From positions 372,001-436,000 of the forward strand of contig JAUMFO010000008.1 of the NCBI GenBank assembly GCA_032119795.1: DNA of 64,000 nucleotides. Direction: 5' to 3'. This stretch comes from JAGIBJ01 sp032119795. Lineage in GTDB: Bacteria; Actinomycetota; Thermoleophilia; Solirubrobacterales; Solirubrobacteraceae. A program made the position numbers and the translations under genes. Below the pieces are notes generated by a model, which did no database searches, was not told the DNA's origin, and saw only the letters and a program-made list of their open reading frames with translations. This document shows, piece by piece, positions 8,265 to 16,927 of the stretch (position 1 is its first letter; each line of letters begins with the position of its first letter).

Positions 8265-9983
8265 ATGCCTTTCCAGCCGCATCTCGCCCTCGATCGCCGG
8301 ACGTTCGTGAAGTCCGCGATTGGCGCCGCCGGCCTCTGGGTGCTCAGCGATCCGCTCCTTGATCGGGCACTCGCCGCCGTTCCTGGCGCGTCCGACGTGG
8401 CGTTTGCCCAGGGCGTCGCCTGTGGCCAGGTCGACCAGACGGCCGCCACCCTCTGGACGCAGCTCGACGGCTTGTCCGCGCCGTCGCGACTGACGGTCGA
8501 GATCGCCACCGACCCAGGCTTTGCCAGCGTGGTGGCGCGCACCGAGGCCCTCGCCGACCCGGCTGCCGCCGGCACCGCTCGCGTGCGCATCGGCGGCGGA
8601 GCCCTGCGCCCCGGCGAGCGCTACTGGTACCGGTTCGAGACGGCCACCGATGAGAGTTCACCGGTTGGCACGCTGAAGACGTCGCTGCCGCCGGATTCAA
8701 CGGAGCCGGTTCGCATCGCGTTCTTTGCCTGCCAGGACTTCCTCTCCGGCAACTACGCCGCCCACCGCGACCTCGCCCAGCAGGACGTCGACCTCGTCGT
8801 CTGCCTCGGCGACTACATCTACGAAGACGCGTTCTTCGAGGGCTCGGTCCGCAAGGTGCCCGAGACGCCCGACGGCACGGTGCGGACCTACGAGGAGTAC
8901 GCCAATCAGTACGCGACCTACCACTCCGACGAGCACCTGCGGGCCGTCCGCGCGAGCGCCCCGCTGATCTCCATCTGGGACGACCACGAGGTCGAAGACA
9001 ATTACGCCGCGACGCTTCCCGGCGGCAACAGCAAGAAGCGTGGCTCGCGCCCCATCCCCTTCCTCGATCGCCGCGCCAACGGCTACCGGGCCTTCTTCGA
9101 GGCGATGCCGGTGATCCGCGACGCCGTCACGCCAGACAAGATCTTCGGCGCCACGCGCTACGGCCAGGTCGACCTGCTCGCGCTCGACACCCGCCAGTTC
9201 CGCACGAACCAGCCGTGCAACCCAGGCGACACCTTCATCGGCCTCTGCACCGACCTGTCGACCACGCGCCGCAAGTCCTCCACGCTGCTCGGCAACACCC
9301 AGCGCGACTGGATCGTCGACCGCCTTCGGACGTCGACGGCACCATGGAAGCTGATCGCCAACCAGGTGATGGCCATGTCGCTCGACCTCGCGCCTGGCTA
9401 CCCACTGAACACCGATTCCTGGGATGGCTACGCCTACGAGCGCGCGCTGCTGTGCGACGCGATCGCCAAGTTCGGCGTGAAGGACGTCGCGTTCTTCACC
9501 GGAGACATCCACACGTTCTTCGCGGGCTCGGTCACGCGGACGGGCCGCCACAAGTCGGTGTGGGTCGACGGCTTCGGCAAGAGCGGGGCTCCGGTTGCGA
9601 CCGAACTCGTCGTCGGATCCGTCACCTCACAAGGCATCGCGGATCGCTTCGCCACCACGGAGAGCACGCGCAACGCGGCTGCCAAGGTGCTCGACCCGCT
9701 GATCCGTGGCGCGAACCCGCACCTGCGGTACTCCAACTCCGCCTACAAGGGCTACGGCCTGGCTGAGGCACGCACCGACGGACTACGCGTGGAGTACCGC
9801 GCCGTGCGAGACCCGCGCAAAGCCGACGCCGGCGTGTTCTCACTCGCCAAGTTCGTTGTGCCGCGCGGCGAGGCGGTCGTCAACCAGGTCGCGGCTGGCC
9901 AGGTCGCTCCGGCCTCGCGCCGCCTTCAGGTGTCGCAGGCCGACGCCACCAAGGCGCTGCAGGAGTTCACCGCAGCCCACTGA
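8265..9983 (+). CDS. phoD: PhoD-like alkaline phosphatase/phosphodiesterase, Tat-exported
   Basis: 572 residues from ATG at 8265; AGGA lies about 11 bases upstream. A twin-arginine-type signal (DRRTFVKSAIGAAGLWVLS, residues 9-27) is followed by an N-terminal beta-sandwich (WTQLDG..., RYWYRFET), then the metallophosphatase domain with CQDF, VCLGDYIYED, SIWDDHEVEDNYA, ANQVMAMS and the FFTGDIHTFF metal-ligand motifs. PhoD enzymes bind Fe/Ca and release phosphate from phosphodiesters or teichoic-acid-type polymers outside the cell. Its 3' end overlaps the convergent TetR gene by 17 bp. A longer start at 8199 is possible but would bury the Tat motif. Confidence 0.88.
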   Translation: MPFQPHLALDRRTFVKSAIGAAGLWVLSDPLLDRALAAVPGASDVAFAQGVACGQVDQTAATLWTQLDGLSAPSRLTVEIATDPGFASVVARTEALADPAAAGTARVRIGGGALRPGERYWYRFETATDESSPVGTLKTSLPPDSTEPVRIAFFACQDFLSGNYAAHRDLAQQDVDLVVCLGDYIYEDAFFEGSVRKVPETPDGTVRTYEEYANQYATYHSDEHLRAVRASAPLISIWDDHEVEDNYAATLPGGNSKKRGSRPIPFLDRRANGYRAFFEAMPVIRDAVTPDKIFGATRYGQVDLLALDTRQFRTNQPCNPGDTFIGLCTDLSTTRRKSSTLLGNTQRDWIVDRLRTSTAPWKLIANQVMAMSLDLAPGYPLNTDSWDGYAYERALLCDAIAKFGVKDVAFFTGDIHTFFAGSVTRTGRHKSVWVDGFGKSGAPVATELVVGSVTSQGIADRFATTESTRNAAAKVLDPLIRGANPHLRYSNSAYKGYGLAEARTDGLRVEYRAVRDPRKADAGVFSLAKFVVPRGEAVVNQVAAGQVAPASRRLQVSQADATKALQEFTAAH

Positions 9984-10620
9984 CGTCGTCGACCAGGACG
10001 CCGAACAGGATCCGCTCGACGCTCGCCTGGACCTCGGCCAGCGTCGGCGGGCGGGCCGAACGCAGGTGGCCTGACGTGAGTTCGACCACCGCCCCAACGA
10101 CACCCTGTGCGTCATAGACGGTGGCAAACCGTGGGCCGCCACTGCTCTGCGCGCCGCGCTCCGTCTCCTGGAACATCACCTCGGCGAACGCCGCAAAGAG
10201 CTCATCGCGGCGAGCGACGACCGCCGGGCCGCTGTTCAGCGCCTCGACCAGGATCGCTCGCGCCATGATCGGCTCCTCGCCGACGAGTTCCAGGATCGCG
10301 GCGAGCCCTGCCCGCTGCCGAAGGACCGCGTCGTCTCCCGCCTCGCGGGCGCCGGCCACGAGCCGCTCGAGCGCCCGCTGCGCGCCGATCTCGAGCAAGG
10401 CCAAGAAGCACGCGTCCTTGTTGGCGAAGTGCGCGTAGAACGTCGCTTTAGACATCTTCGCCTCACGGCTGATGGCCTCAGCACTGGTCGCCGCGAACCC
10501 GACGCTCACGACCACGGTTGCCGCGGCGCGCAGCAGGCGCTCGGCCTGCTCAAGGCGCCGGGCCTCGGGTGGCTGCCCGCGCCAGAGGCGGCCGACTGTC
10601 GCCGTGGGTTCGCTCGTCAC
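9967..10620 (-). CDS. TetR-family transcriptional regulator
   Basis: 217 residues from a GTG at 10620. The long upstream in-frame extension is rejected because it reads into the divergent gene and lacks domain similarity. The helix-turn-helix is ATSAEAISREAKMSKATFYAHFANKDACF (residues about 45-73), with the usual YxHFxxKD ending. The C-terminal ligand domain is alanine-rich and of typical TetR size. It is divergent from a secreted beta-propeller gene, with a 22-bp palindrome between them that is the natural candidate operator. The effector is unknown. Confidence 0.85.
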   Translation of the reverse strand: MTSEPTATVGRLWRGQPPEARRLEQAERLLRAAATVVVSVGFAATSAEAISREAKMSKATFYAHFANKDACFLALLEIGAQRALERLVAGAREAGDDAVLRQRAGLAAILELVGEEPIMARAILVEALNSGPAVVARRDELFAAFAEVMFQETERGAQSSGGPRFATVYDAQGVVGAVVELTSGHLRSARPPTLAEVQASVERILFGVLVDDVSGLR

Positions 10621-10673
10621 GTCGCCAGCGAGCGTACCGGTGGCGCGTCTGGAGACCGGAGCAGAACCCAATG

Positions 10674-10695
10674 AAAACCTGAACGTTCGCGTTTT
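10674..10695. promoter_or_regulatory. Candidate TetR operator (22-bp palindrome)
   Basis: The sequence reads AAAAC-nn-GAACGTTC-nn-GTTTT, a palindrome matching at 18 of 22 positions. It is centred 64 bp upstream of the TetR start and 99 bp upstream of the beta-propeller start. Its size and position fit a TetR dimer site controlling both divergent genes. Confidence 0.65.
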
Positions 10696-10783
10696 TCTAT
10701 GGTATACCTGGTGCCGCCGTGTGCCAACACGCACATGGCTCCGTGTCATCCCACACCGGCGTTTCGGCGCGCCAGGAGCCCCC

Positions 10784-12010
10784 GTGTCCTCACTCCACCT
10801 CACCCGTCGCCTGCGCTGGTCGCGTCGCGCGATCACGGCTGCGACCGCGCTCGCAGCGGCGGCCGTCGCCCTCCCGGCCGCGTCGCCCGCCAGCGCCGCA
10901 ACCCGCGACGTCGTCGTCGTCGGCAACGCATTCGCAGGCACCGTCTCCTTCTTGGACGGCACCACCTTCCAGAACCTCGGCTCGATGAACATCGCCCCGG
11001 ATCGCGCGGCTCGCAAGAGCGCGCTGCTGAACTTCAACCTCGTGGCCACGGTCGAGTGGGAGGTCGTCAAGAGCCAAAAGGGCGGCGAGAACTACATCGA
11101 CGACATGGCGCTCTCGTCCGACGGCAAGACGCTCATCGTGTCGCGCGGGATCCTGCGCGACGTGGTGGCGTGGGACATCGCCACCAAGAAGGTGAAGTGG
11201 CGCGCGGAGACCAACAGCGCCAACGCCGATCACATGGCGATCTCGCCGGATGGTGCGCGCGTCCTCGTATCGGCCAGCTCGCTCGGCTACACCCACGTGT
11301 TCGACACGGCCACCGGCAAGAAGATCACCTCGATCGGCGCGGGCGACTTCCCGCACGGCGTCGACTTCTCCGCCGACGGCAAGCGCATCTACATCGGCAG
11401 CATCGGGACGACCTACCTCCCCTATGCCCTCAACGCGCAGAAGGGCAATCGCCAGCTCACCGTCGTCGACGCGACGACGTACAAGAACGTGGCGATCCAC
11501 AAGTTCCAGGCCGGCGTGCGTCCGACCGTCATCAGCGCTGACGAATCCAAGGCCTACCTCCAGCTTTCGTACCGGCGGGGCTTCATCGAGTTCGATCTCG
11601 CGACGGGCAAGACGTCACGCGAGTTCACGACGCCGGGGACGCTCGCCGGCAACCAGCTGTTCCCAGACAAACTCCCGGCCAACTCGATGCACCATGGCCT
11701 GGCGATGAACGGCGCCGAGACCAAGCTGTGCAACGCCGGCACGATCGACAACCAGATCCAGATCGTCGACCGCGCCACGCTGACGGCCGACTCCACGGTC
11801 GACGGCTTCGCCAAGCCCTACTGGGCGCAGAACGACAAGACCGGCACGCTCTGCCTCGTGTCGAACAGCAACGGCAACTACGTCTCCGTCATCAGCTACG
11901 CGACCGGTCAGGAGATCAGGCGCGTGCCCGTCGGCAAGTACCCGCAGCGCGAACGCCTCGGCGCCGTCGACACGGCTGCCCTGGCGACGCTCTCGCCCGC
12001 CGTCGGCTGA
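10784..12010 (+). CDS. Secreted YVTN-type beta-propeller protein
   Basis: 408 residues from GTG at 10784, chosen because AGGAG sits 5 bases upstream and the protein then begins with a clean signal peptide (RRLRWSRRAITAATALAAAA, AxA site SPASA). Repeats of about 40-45 residues follow, each with a strand like VVVGNAFAGTVSFLD, DMALSSDGKTLIVSR, MAISPDGARVLVSAS, VDFSADGKRIYIGS and LCLVSNSNGNYVSVI. This is the YVTN/WD40-like propeller pattern. Such proteins bind ligands or act as extracellular scaffolds; no catalytic motif is visible. Control by the divergent TetR gene is likely. Confidence 0.8.
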   Translation: MSSLHLTRRLRWSRRAITAATALAAAAVALPAASPASAATRDVVVVGNAFAGTVSFLDGTTFQNLGSMNIAPDRAARKSALLNFNLVATVEWEVVKSQKGGENYIDDMALSSDGKTLIVSRGILRDVVAWDIATKKVKWRAETNSANADHMAISPDGARVLVSASSLGYTHVFDTATGKKITSIGAGDFPHGVDFSADGKRIYIGSIGTTYLPYALNAQKGNRQLTVVDATTYKNVAIHKFQAGVRPTVISADESKAYLQLSYRRGFIEFDLATGKTSREFTTPGTLAGNQLFPDKLPANSMHHGLAMNGAETKLCNAGTIDNQIQIVDRATLTADSTVDGFAKPYWAQNDKTGTLCLVSNSNGNYVSVISYATGQEIRRVPVGKYPQRERLGAVDTAALATLSPAVG

Positions 12011-12050
12011 CAGCGCCGAGCTTCAGCAGCTGGCGTCGCCCAGGGCGGCC

Positions 12051-12365
12051 TCAGCTGCTGGTGGTGCCGCGGCCTCCGAGCTTGGCCCAGAGGTAGCCGA
12101 TGGCGACGCCCGCAACGAGCGTGACGGCGAGCGCCAAGATCAGCGGCGTCTGGATCGGGCTGCCGAAGATCCACCGCACCTCAACCTCCTGGCTGTTGAA
12201 CACCGCGAACAGCGCGACGAGCGCCCCGATCACCACGAGCAGGATGCGCTTGGCGGTGTTCGTGGTGCGCTTGACGACGCCGGGGCCGTCGGGCGAAGCC
12301 GGGGTACCCTGGTCGGCTGGGCGCTGACCTGACGCGGGCTTGGCATGCTCGGGCGGAGTGCTCAT
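12051..12365 (-). CDS. LapA-domain (DUF1049) membrane protein
   Basis: 104 residues from ATG at 12365. A hydrophilic Pro/Ala-rich N-tail (residues 1-38) precedes two membrane helices, ILLVVIGALVALFAVFNSQ and LILALAVTLVAGVAIGYLWAKLGG, joined by VEVRWIFGSPIQTP. The FNSQEVEVRW motif and the ending are typical of the lipopolysaccharide-assembly-protein-A domain, which in actinobacteria has no known LPS role. It is convergent with the beta-propeller gene and downstream of the zinc peptidase. Confidence 0.8.
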   Translation of the reverse strand: MSTPPEHAKPASGQRPADQGTPASPDGPGVVKRTTNTAKRILLVVIGALVALFAVFNSQEVEVRWIFGSPIQTPLILALAVTLVAGVAIGYLWAKLGGRGTTSS

Positions 12366-12451
12366 AGCGGCCACGGTAATGCGTCGAGCGACCGGGCGGC
12401 ACTTCCAGAGCGGTCAAAGAAAGCCGCCGTTCACATGTCGCCGTCAGCGGC

Positions 12452-12490
12452 GCGGTGGGGCCGACACCAGGCATTGGCCGGCCCCACCGC
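12452..12490 (-). terminator. Hairpin downstream of the zinc peptidase gene
   Basis: Perfect 12-bp arms (GCGGTGGGGCCG and its complement) around a 15-base loop, 48 bp past the peptidase stop in its direction of transcription. No T-run follows, so this is a candidate terminator by position and stem strength only. Confidence 0.45.
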
Positions 12491-12538
12491 AGCGCGAGCG
12501 CCGCACGCGGCGAAGTCTTGGCCTGACGCCAACCAGGC

Positions 12539-13222
12539 CTAGTTTCGGTTGAACGCCAGCAGGAAGTACACGAGCTGACCGAGCGCGCTGATGAACCCGG
12601 CGACGTAGGTCAGCGCCGCAGCGTTCAAGACGGCCTTGGCGCCCGGCATCTCCGAAGACGACAGCAGCCCCTGCTGCTCCAGCGCCACGAGTGCCCGCCG
12701 CGAGGCGTCGAACTCGACCGGGAGCGTGACGAGCTGGAAGAGCACGACGGCCGAGAACAGGCCGATGCCGACGATGAAGAGCGTGCTGCCAAGGGCGCTG
12801 CTGGCGCCCAGGAGGATGCCGCCGATCACCGGCCAGATCCAGACCGACGCGCCGAAGCTGGCGAACGGCACGATGCTCTGGCGGATCCGCATCGGGAGGT
12901 AGCCCTTGGCGTCCTGGACGGCATGGCCGGCCTCGTGGGCAGCGACGCCGAGGGCCGAGATCGACGAGGTGGCGCCGACGTCGGCCGAGAGGCGCAGCGT
13001 CTTGCTACTCGGGTCGTAGTGGTCGGTCAGGTGGCCATCGATCGACTCGATCGAGAGCCCTGGGATCCCAGCCGTCTGGAGCACCGCGGCGGCGGCCTGA
13101 GCTCCGGACATCCCGTTTGCCGGGCGCACCTGGCTGTACTTCTTGAAGGTCGTCTTGACCTTGCGCTGCGCGTAGAGACCGAGCAGCAACGGGGGGACGG
13201 TGAGGATGATCCAGATCAGCAT
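12539..13222 (-). CDS. YugP-type membrane zinc metallopeptidase
   Basis: 227 residues from ATG at 13222 (MLIWIILTVPP...), the usual start of this family; a 20-residue longer frame is not conserved-looking. It has an N-terminal membrane anchor (residues 1-18), the zinc motif AAHEAGHAVQ (near residue 95) and three further helices towards the C-terminus (WPVIGGILLGASSALGS, FIVGIGLFSAVVLFQLV, YVAGFISALGQLVYFLL). The LPVEFDASRRALVAL sequence is a family hallmark. A putative membrane-embedded protease; substrates are unknown. It lies 46 bp downstream of the RNB gene. Confidence 0.9.
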   Translation of the reverse strand: MLIWIILTVPPLLLGLYAQRKVKTTFKKYSQVRPANGMSGAQAAAAVLQTAGIPGLSIESIDGHLTDHYDPSSKTLRLSADVGATSSISALGVAAHEAGHAVQDAKGYLPMRIRQSIVPFASFGASVWIWPVIGGILLGASSALGSTLFIVGIGLFSAVVLFQLVTLPVEFDASRRALVALEQQGLLSSSEMPGAKAVLNAAALTYVAGFISALGQLVYFLLAFNRN

Positions 13223-13268
13223 GTTCGCTGCTTCACCGTAGCTCGTTTCGGCGCCCTGATACCCCAGT

Positions 13269-14750
13269 TCACGCGGCCGCATTCGCGAAGTGGACGCGCC
13301 TGCTCACCGGGTCGGCCACCGTCAACTCGACCTGCGCCTGTGTCCCTGCCGTCAGGCCTGCGCCGTCGGCGCGACCGCGCACCGGTGGGTCAACGATCCG
13401 GATCTCCGCGCCCTTGCCTTCGACCTCAACCACGCAGGCCTCGAACGTCTCCCCCACCCGCGGCGCCAAGACGATCGCCTCGGCGAGATCGACGACCGAG
13501 CGGCTGGCCGAGCCCGACCGCCGGCCGCTGGCCTTCATCAGATCCGGGAGCTCCGGCAGCGCCGCGGCCACCCACTGGGGAAGCTCCACCCCGGACTCGG
13601 CGGCCAGGACCGCCTCCGTCGCGAAACGATCCGCCAGGCGACGCAGCGGCGCCGTCACATGGGCGTAGGGCGCAGCGACCGCCGAGTGGATCGACGCGGC
13701 AGCCTCAGACCCCTGGCCGACGAGCGGCAGGTAGCCGGCGCCGCGCAGCAGGGCGCGTGAGCGGTCGATCAGGGCAAGATCCTCCGGGCGCCCGGCGTCG
13801 AGGGAGGCGAGGCGCTCAGGGAGCGTCTGCGCCGCGGGCCAGTCGACGCCCAGTGCCTGCGCGGCCAGGCGCAAGAGGTCCTCAGCGCCGGCTGGCGGCG
13901 GCGGCAGCGTCCGCAGCAGGCCCGACCGCGCCCGGAGCATGATCGCCGCCGCAGCCCGGCCCGTCAGCAGCGACAGCTGTGCGTTCCAGTCCTCGAGCGG
14001 ATGGCGTGGCAGCCAGGCCAGCTGCCAGTCGCCGGAGCCGCCGGCGTCCTTGACCAGCTCCTGCGAGGGCTCGGGCAGCTCGATCGCGCCGCGGCGGCGG
14101 GCAGCGCCGACGAGCACCGGACCGAGCCGCGCCAGCTGCGCAACCTGCGCATGGGGCGACCCGGCGTCCAGCGCGGCCTGCGCACCGGCGTAGTCGAGCT
14201 GGGCGGTCGACCGGACGATCGCGCGCTCCACGCTCGCCGACTGCAGCTCGCCCGCGGCATCGACGCTCAGCGTCCACAGCACCGCCAGGCGCCGGACACC
14301 CGGCAGCAGGCTCGCCGCATCCTCCGAGAGGGCGGGTGGGTGCAGCGGGACGCGCTCGCCTGGGAGGTAGACCGTCTCTCCGCGGGCGCGGGACTCGTGG
14401 TCGATCGTCCCGCCTGGCTGCACGTGCGCGGCGACGTCGGCGATGGCGTAGTGCAGCGTGAATCCACCGCTGGCCCCAGGCTCGATGTGGAGCGCCTGGT
14501 CGAGGTCGCGACTGCCGAGCGGATCGAGCGTGACGAACGGCAGGTCGGTCCGGTCGATGCGCGCCGTCGCGCCGACGAGCCAGCTCGCGGCGCTCGGGTG
14601 CCCCTCCGCCGTCCCCGCCCCAGCCTCAGCCAAGACCGCGTCCGGGAAGGCCGCCGGCAGAGCGAGCTCCTCACGGATCGCGGCGAGCCCGCGGGCCAGG
14701 TCGGCAGCGGCCACAGCGCCCGCGCCAAGTGCGATCCGGGGCTCGGTCAT
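13269..14750 (-). CDS. RNB-domain (RNase II/R family) exoribonuclease
   Basis: 493 residues. The RNB catalytic core starts near residue 75 with DPLGSRDLDQALHIE, then YAIADVAAHV, GGTIDHESRARGETVYLPGERVPLHPPALSEDAASLLPG, and later YAHVTAPLRRLADRFATEAVLA. The protein lacks N-terminal cold-shock domains, as in the short actinobacterial RNB proteins, and ends in a small beta domain. The acidic cluster reads D..S-R-D-L-D-Q: the fourth aspartate of E. coli RNase II is replaced by Gln, while the residue in the catalytic Asp209 position is kept. It probably degrades single-stranded RNA 3' to 5'. Confidence 0.88.
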   Translation of the reverse strand: MTEPRIALGAGAVAAADLARGLAAIREELALPAAFPDAVLAEAGAGTAEGHPSAASWLVGATARIDRTDLPFVTLDPLGSRDLDQALHIEPGASGGFTLHYAIADVAAHVQPGGTIDHESRARGETVYLPGERVPLHPPALSEDAASLLPGVRRLAVLWTLSVDAAGELQSASVERAIVRSTAQLDYAGAQAALDAGSPHAQVAQLARLGPVLVGAARRRGAIELPEPSQELVKDAGGSGDWQLAWLPRHPLEDWNAQLSLLTGRAAAAIMLRARSGLLRTLPPPPAGAEDLLRLAAQALGVDWPAAQTLPERLASLDAGRPEDLALIDRSRALLRGAGYLPLVGQGSEAAASIHSAVAAPYAHVTAPLRRLADRFATEAVLAAESGVELPQWVAAALPELPDLMKASGRRSGSASRSVVDLAEAIVLAPRVGETFEACVVEVEGKGAEIRIVDPPVRGRADGAGLTAGTQAQVELTVADPVSRRVHFANAAA

Positions 14751-14781
14751 CGGCCAGACGCTACCGCTCGCGCGGGCCCGA

Positions 14782-15873
14782 TCAGGTGGAGCCGGGGAAG
14801 GCGACCAGTTCGGCGAGGACGACGCGGTCTCGCCCGGCGCCCTTGGCGGCGTAGAGCGCCTGGTCGGCCTCTCGCATGAGGGCGTCGACGGTGTCCTGAG
14901 GACTCATCGGCGCGACGCCCGCGCTGACCGTCAGCCGGGCCTCGGTGCCGCCATGTTGCCCGCGGAGCGCCTCGCCGACGCGCTCGGCGAACGCCCCCGC
15001 CTCATCGGGGCCGATCCCAGGCATGACCGCCACGAACTCCTCGCCGCCGATCCGCGCGATGAGGTCGGTCGGGCGTGACTGCGCCTGCAGCGTGGCCGCG
15101 AAGCCACGCAGGGCCTGATCGCCGGCGGCATGGCCATGGGTGTCGTTGAGCTGCTTGAAGTGGTCGATGTCGAAGAGCACCAGCGCCAGCGGCATCTCAT
15201 CGATCTGCGCCCGGCGGACGAGCCGCTCGGCGACGTGCTCGAACGTGCCGCGGTTGGCGAGCCCGGTGAGGCCGTCGGTCGAGGAGACGCGCGCTAGCTC
15301 TGCAACCAAGCGGTCGCGGCCTCGCCGCATGCCCCAGACGGCGACGATCACGGCGGCGTTCACGAGCGTGACCTGCAGCAGGAGCAGCAGATCAAACCCA
15401 GACGGCCGCACCGCGAGGGCGAAGGCGAGGCCGGCCGTCGCCACCACGCCGACCGCAGCCGCCTCGATCCGCGCGAGCAGGTAGCTGGCACTGAGGATCG
15501 GCAGAACGGCGAAGTACGGGAACGCGGCCGTGTGATCTGCCGTCGCCACGATGCCCGTCACGACGAGCGTCGTCGCCAGCTCCGACGCCAGCACCCACCT
15601 CGACGAGGGCGTCGGGGGAGTCAGCCGGGCCGCGACCACCAGCAGCGCGGTGCAGACGGCCGCGATGAGCAGCACCGTGCGGTCGTGCGCGCCCGTCGCG
15701 GGCATCATCGCCACGATGACCAATCCGGCGGTGGCTGCGGCCGCCATCTGCGCCGAGAGCGCACGCCAACGCAGCAGACCCACCCGGTGGATCGCCTCGG
15801 CCGTCAGCTGCCGCTCGCCGCGCGGGCGTGCGCCAGAGGGATCGGTGGCCAGTGAGGTGCTCTGCTCGGGCAT
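14782..15873 (-). CDS. Membrane diguanylate cyclase (GGDEF)
   Basis: 363 residues. About six hydrophobic helices (residues 40-185) form an N-terminal membrane sensor without a recognised name, followed by a full GGDEF domain: DGLTGLANRGTFE, FDIDHFKQLNDTHGHAAGDQAL, active-site ARIGGEEFVAVMPG, and YAAKGAGRDRV. An inhibitory I-site RPTD lies five residues before GGEEF, so product feedback by c-di-GMP is expected. It makes c-di-GMP from two GTP at the membrane. It sits between the RNB gene and the sulfate operon, with no obvious operon partner. Confidence 0.92.
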   Translation of the reverse strand: MPEQSTSLATDPSGARPRGERQLTAEAIHRVGLLRWRALSAQMAAAATAGLVIVAMMPATGAHDRTVLLIAAVCTALLVVAARLTPPTPSSRWVLASELATTLVVTGIVATADHTAAFPYFAVLPILSASYLLARIEAAAVGVVATAGLAFALAVRPSGFDLLLLLQVTLVNAAVIVAVWGMRRGRDRLVAELARVSSTDGLTGLANRGTFEHVAERLVRRAQIDEMPLALVLFDIDHFKQLNDTHGHAAGDQALRGFAATLQAQSRPTDLIARIGGEEFVAVMPGIGPDEAGAFAERVGEALRGQHGGTEARLTVSAGVAPMSPQDTVDALMREADQALYAAKGAGRDRVVLAELVAFPGST

Positions 15874-15946
15874 GAGGAAGGTGGACGACGAAGCGCTCGG
15901 GACCTAGGCCGCGCACGACCCAGCCCGAAGCCGTCCACCTGCCAGG

Positions 15947-16927
15947 CTAAGCGATCTGGGCGACTTCGCCCACCTGGCCGGGCCGCACGAAGATCTCCTG
16001 CCCGACCACGAGCCCCAGACGAGACGCCTCGCCGCGGGTGATCTGAGCGGAGAGATCTGGCTGATCGCCGTCTCGGAGCTCGACGCGTACCTCGAACCCA
16101 AGGTGAACGATCCGCTCCACGGTGACGGCGATCGCGTCGTCGATCTGCTCACGTGAGAGGACGAGGTCGTGGGGTCGGACGAGCTCGCCGCGCAGCAGGG
16201 CCGTCGCGCCAAGAAACGACATGACGAAGTCGCTGCTCGGCGTCTCGTAGACCTCCAGCGGCGTGCCCCACTGCTCAATGCGGCCCTCGTTCATGACGGC
16301 GATGCGATCGGCGACGTCGAGGGCCTCTTCCTGGTCGTGCGTCACGAGGACGGTGGTGACGCCCGTCTCCGCCTGCAGCTGGCGCAGCCAGTTGCGTAGG
16401 TCCTCGCGGACCTTCGCGTCGAGGGCGCCGAATGGCTCGTCGAGCAAGAGGACCTTCGGGTGCACCGCGAGGGCGCGGGCCAGGGCCATGCGCTGTCGTT
16501 GCCCGCCGGAGAGCTGCGACGGGTAGCGGTCCTGGTAGCCGCCGAGCCCGACAATCTCGAGGAGCTCGTCGACGCGCCTGGCGATCTCCGCCTTGGGCTG
16601 CTTGCGAATCGACGGCCCAAAGCCGACGTTCTGGCGGACGGTCATGTGCTTGAACGCGGCGTAGTGCTGGAACACGAACCCGATGGCGCGCTGCTGTGGA
16701 GGCACGTAGGTCACGTCGTTGCCACCGATGAGCACGGTTCCGCCGTCGGGGGTCTCCAGGCCGGCGATCGCCCGCAGGAGCGTCGACTTGCCGGACCCCG
16801 ACGGACCCAGCAGCGCGGTGAGCGAGCCGCTGGGAATCGAGAGGTTGACGTCACGCAGGGCGTGGTAGTCGCCGTAGTGCTTCTCGAGGCCGGCGACCTC
16901 AATGGCGTGGGAGCCGATCTCAAACAT
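15947..16927 (-). CDS. cysA: Sulfate/thiosulfate ABC importer ATPase
   Basis: 326 residues. Walker A GPSGSGKST, Q-loop FVFQHYAAFKHMTV, signature LSGGQRQRMALARAL, Walker B VLLLDEPFGALD and H-loop LVTHDQEEALD. The Q-loop wording and the C-terminal regulatory TOBE-like tail (LLRGELVRPHDLVLSRE) match CysA. It powers sulfate uptake through CysT-CysW. Its start overlaps the cysW stop by 8 bp. It is the last gene of the operon. Confidence 0.93.
   Translation of the reverse strand: MFEIGSHAIEVAGLEKHYGDYHALRDVNLSIPSGSLTALLGPSGSGKSTLLRAIAGLETPDGGTVLIGGNDVTYVPPQQRAIGFVFQHYAAFKHMTVRQNVGFGPSIRKQPKAEIARRVDELLEIVGLGGYQDRYPSQLSGGQRQRMALARALAVHPKVLLLDEPFGALDAKVREDLRNWLRQLQAETGVTTVLVTHDQEEALDVADRIAVMNEGRIEQWGTPLEVYETPSSDFVMSFLGATALLRGELVRPHDLVLSREQIDDAIAVTVERIVHLGFEVRVELRDGDQPDLSAQITRGEASRLGLVVGQEIFVRPGQVGEVAQIA

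Noticed and set aside
10701..10708. GGTATACC palindrome near the beta-propeller promoter
   Set aside because: Only 8 bp and without extended symmetry; expected by chance, and the 22-bp site next to it is stronger.
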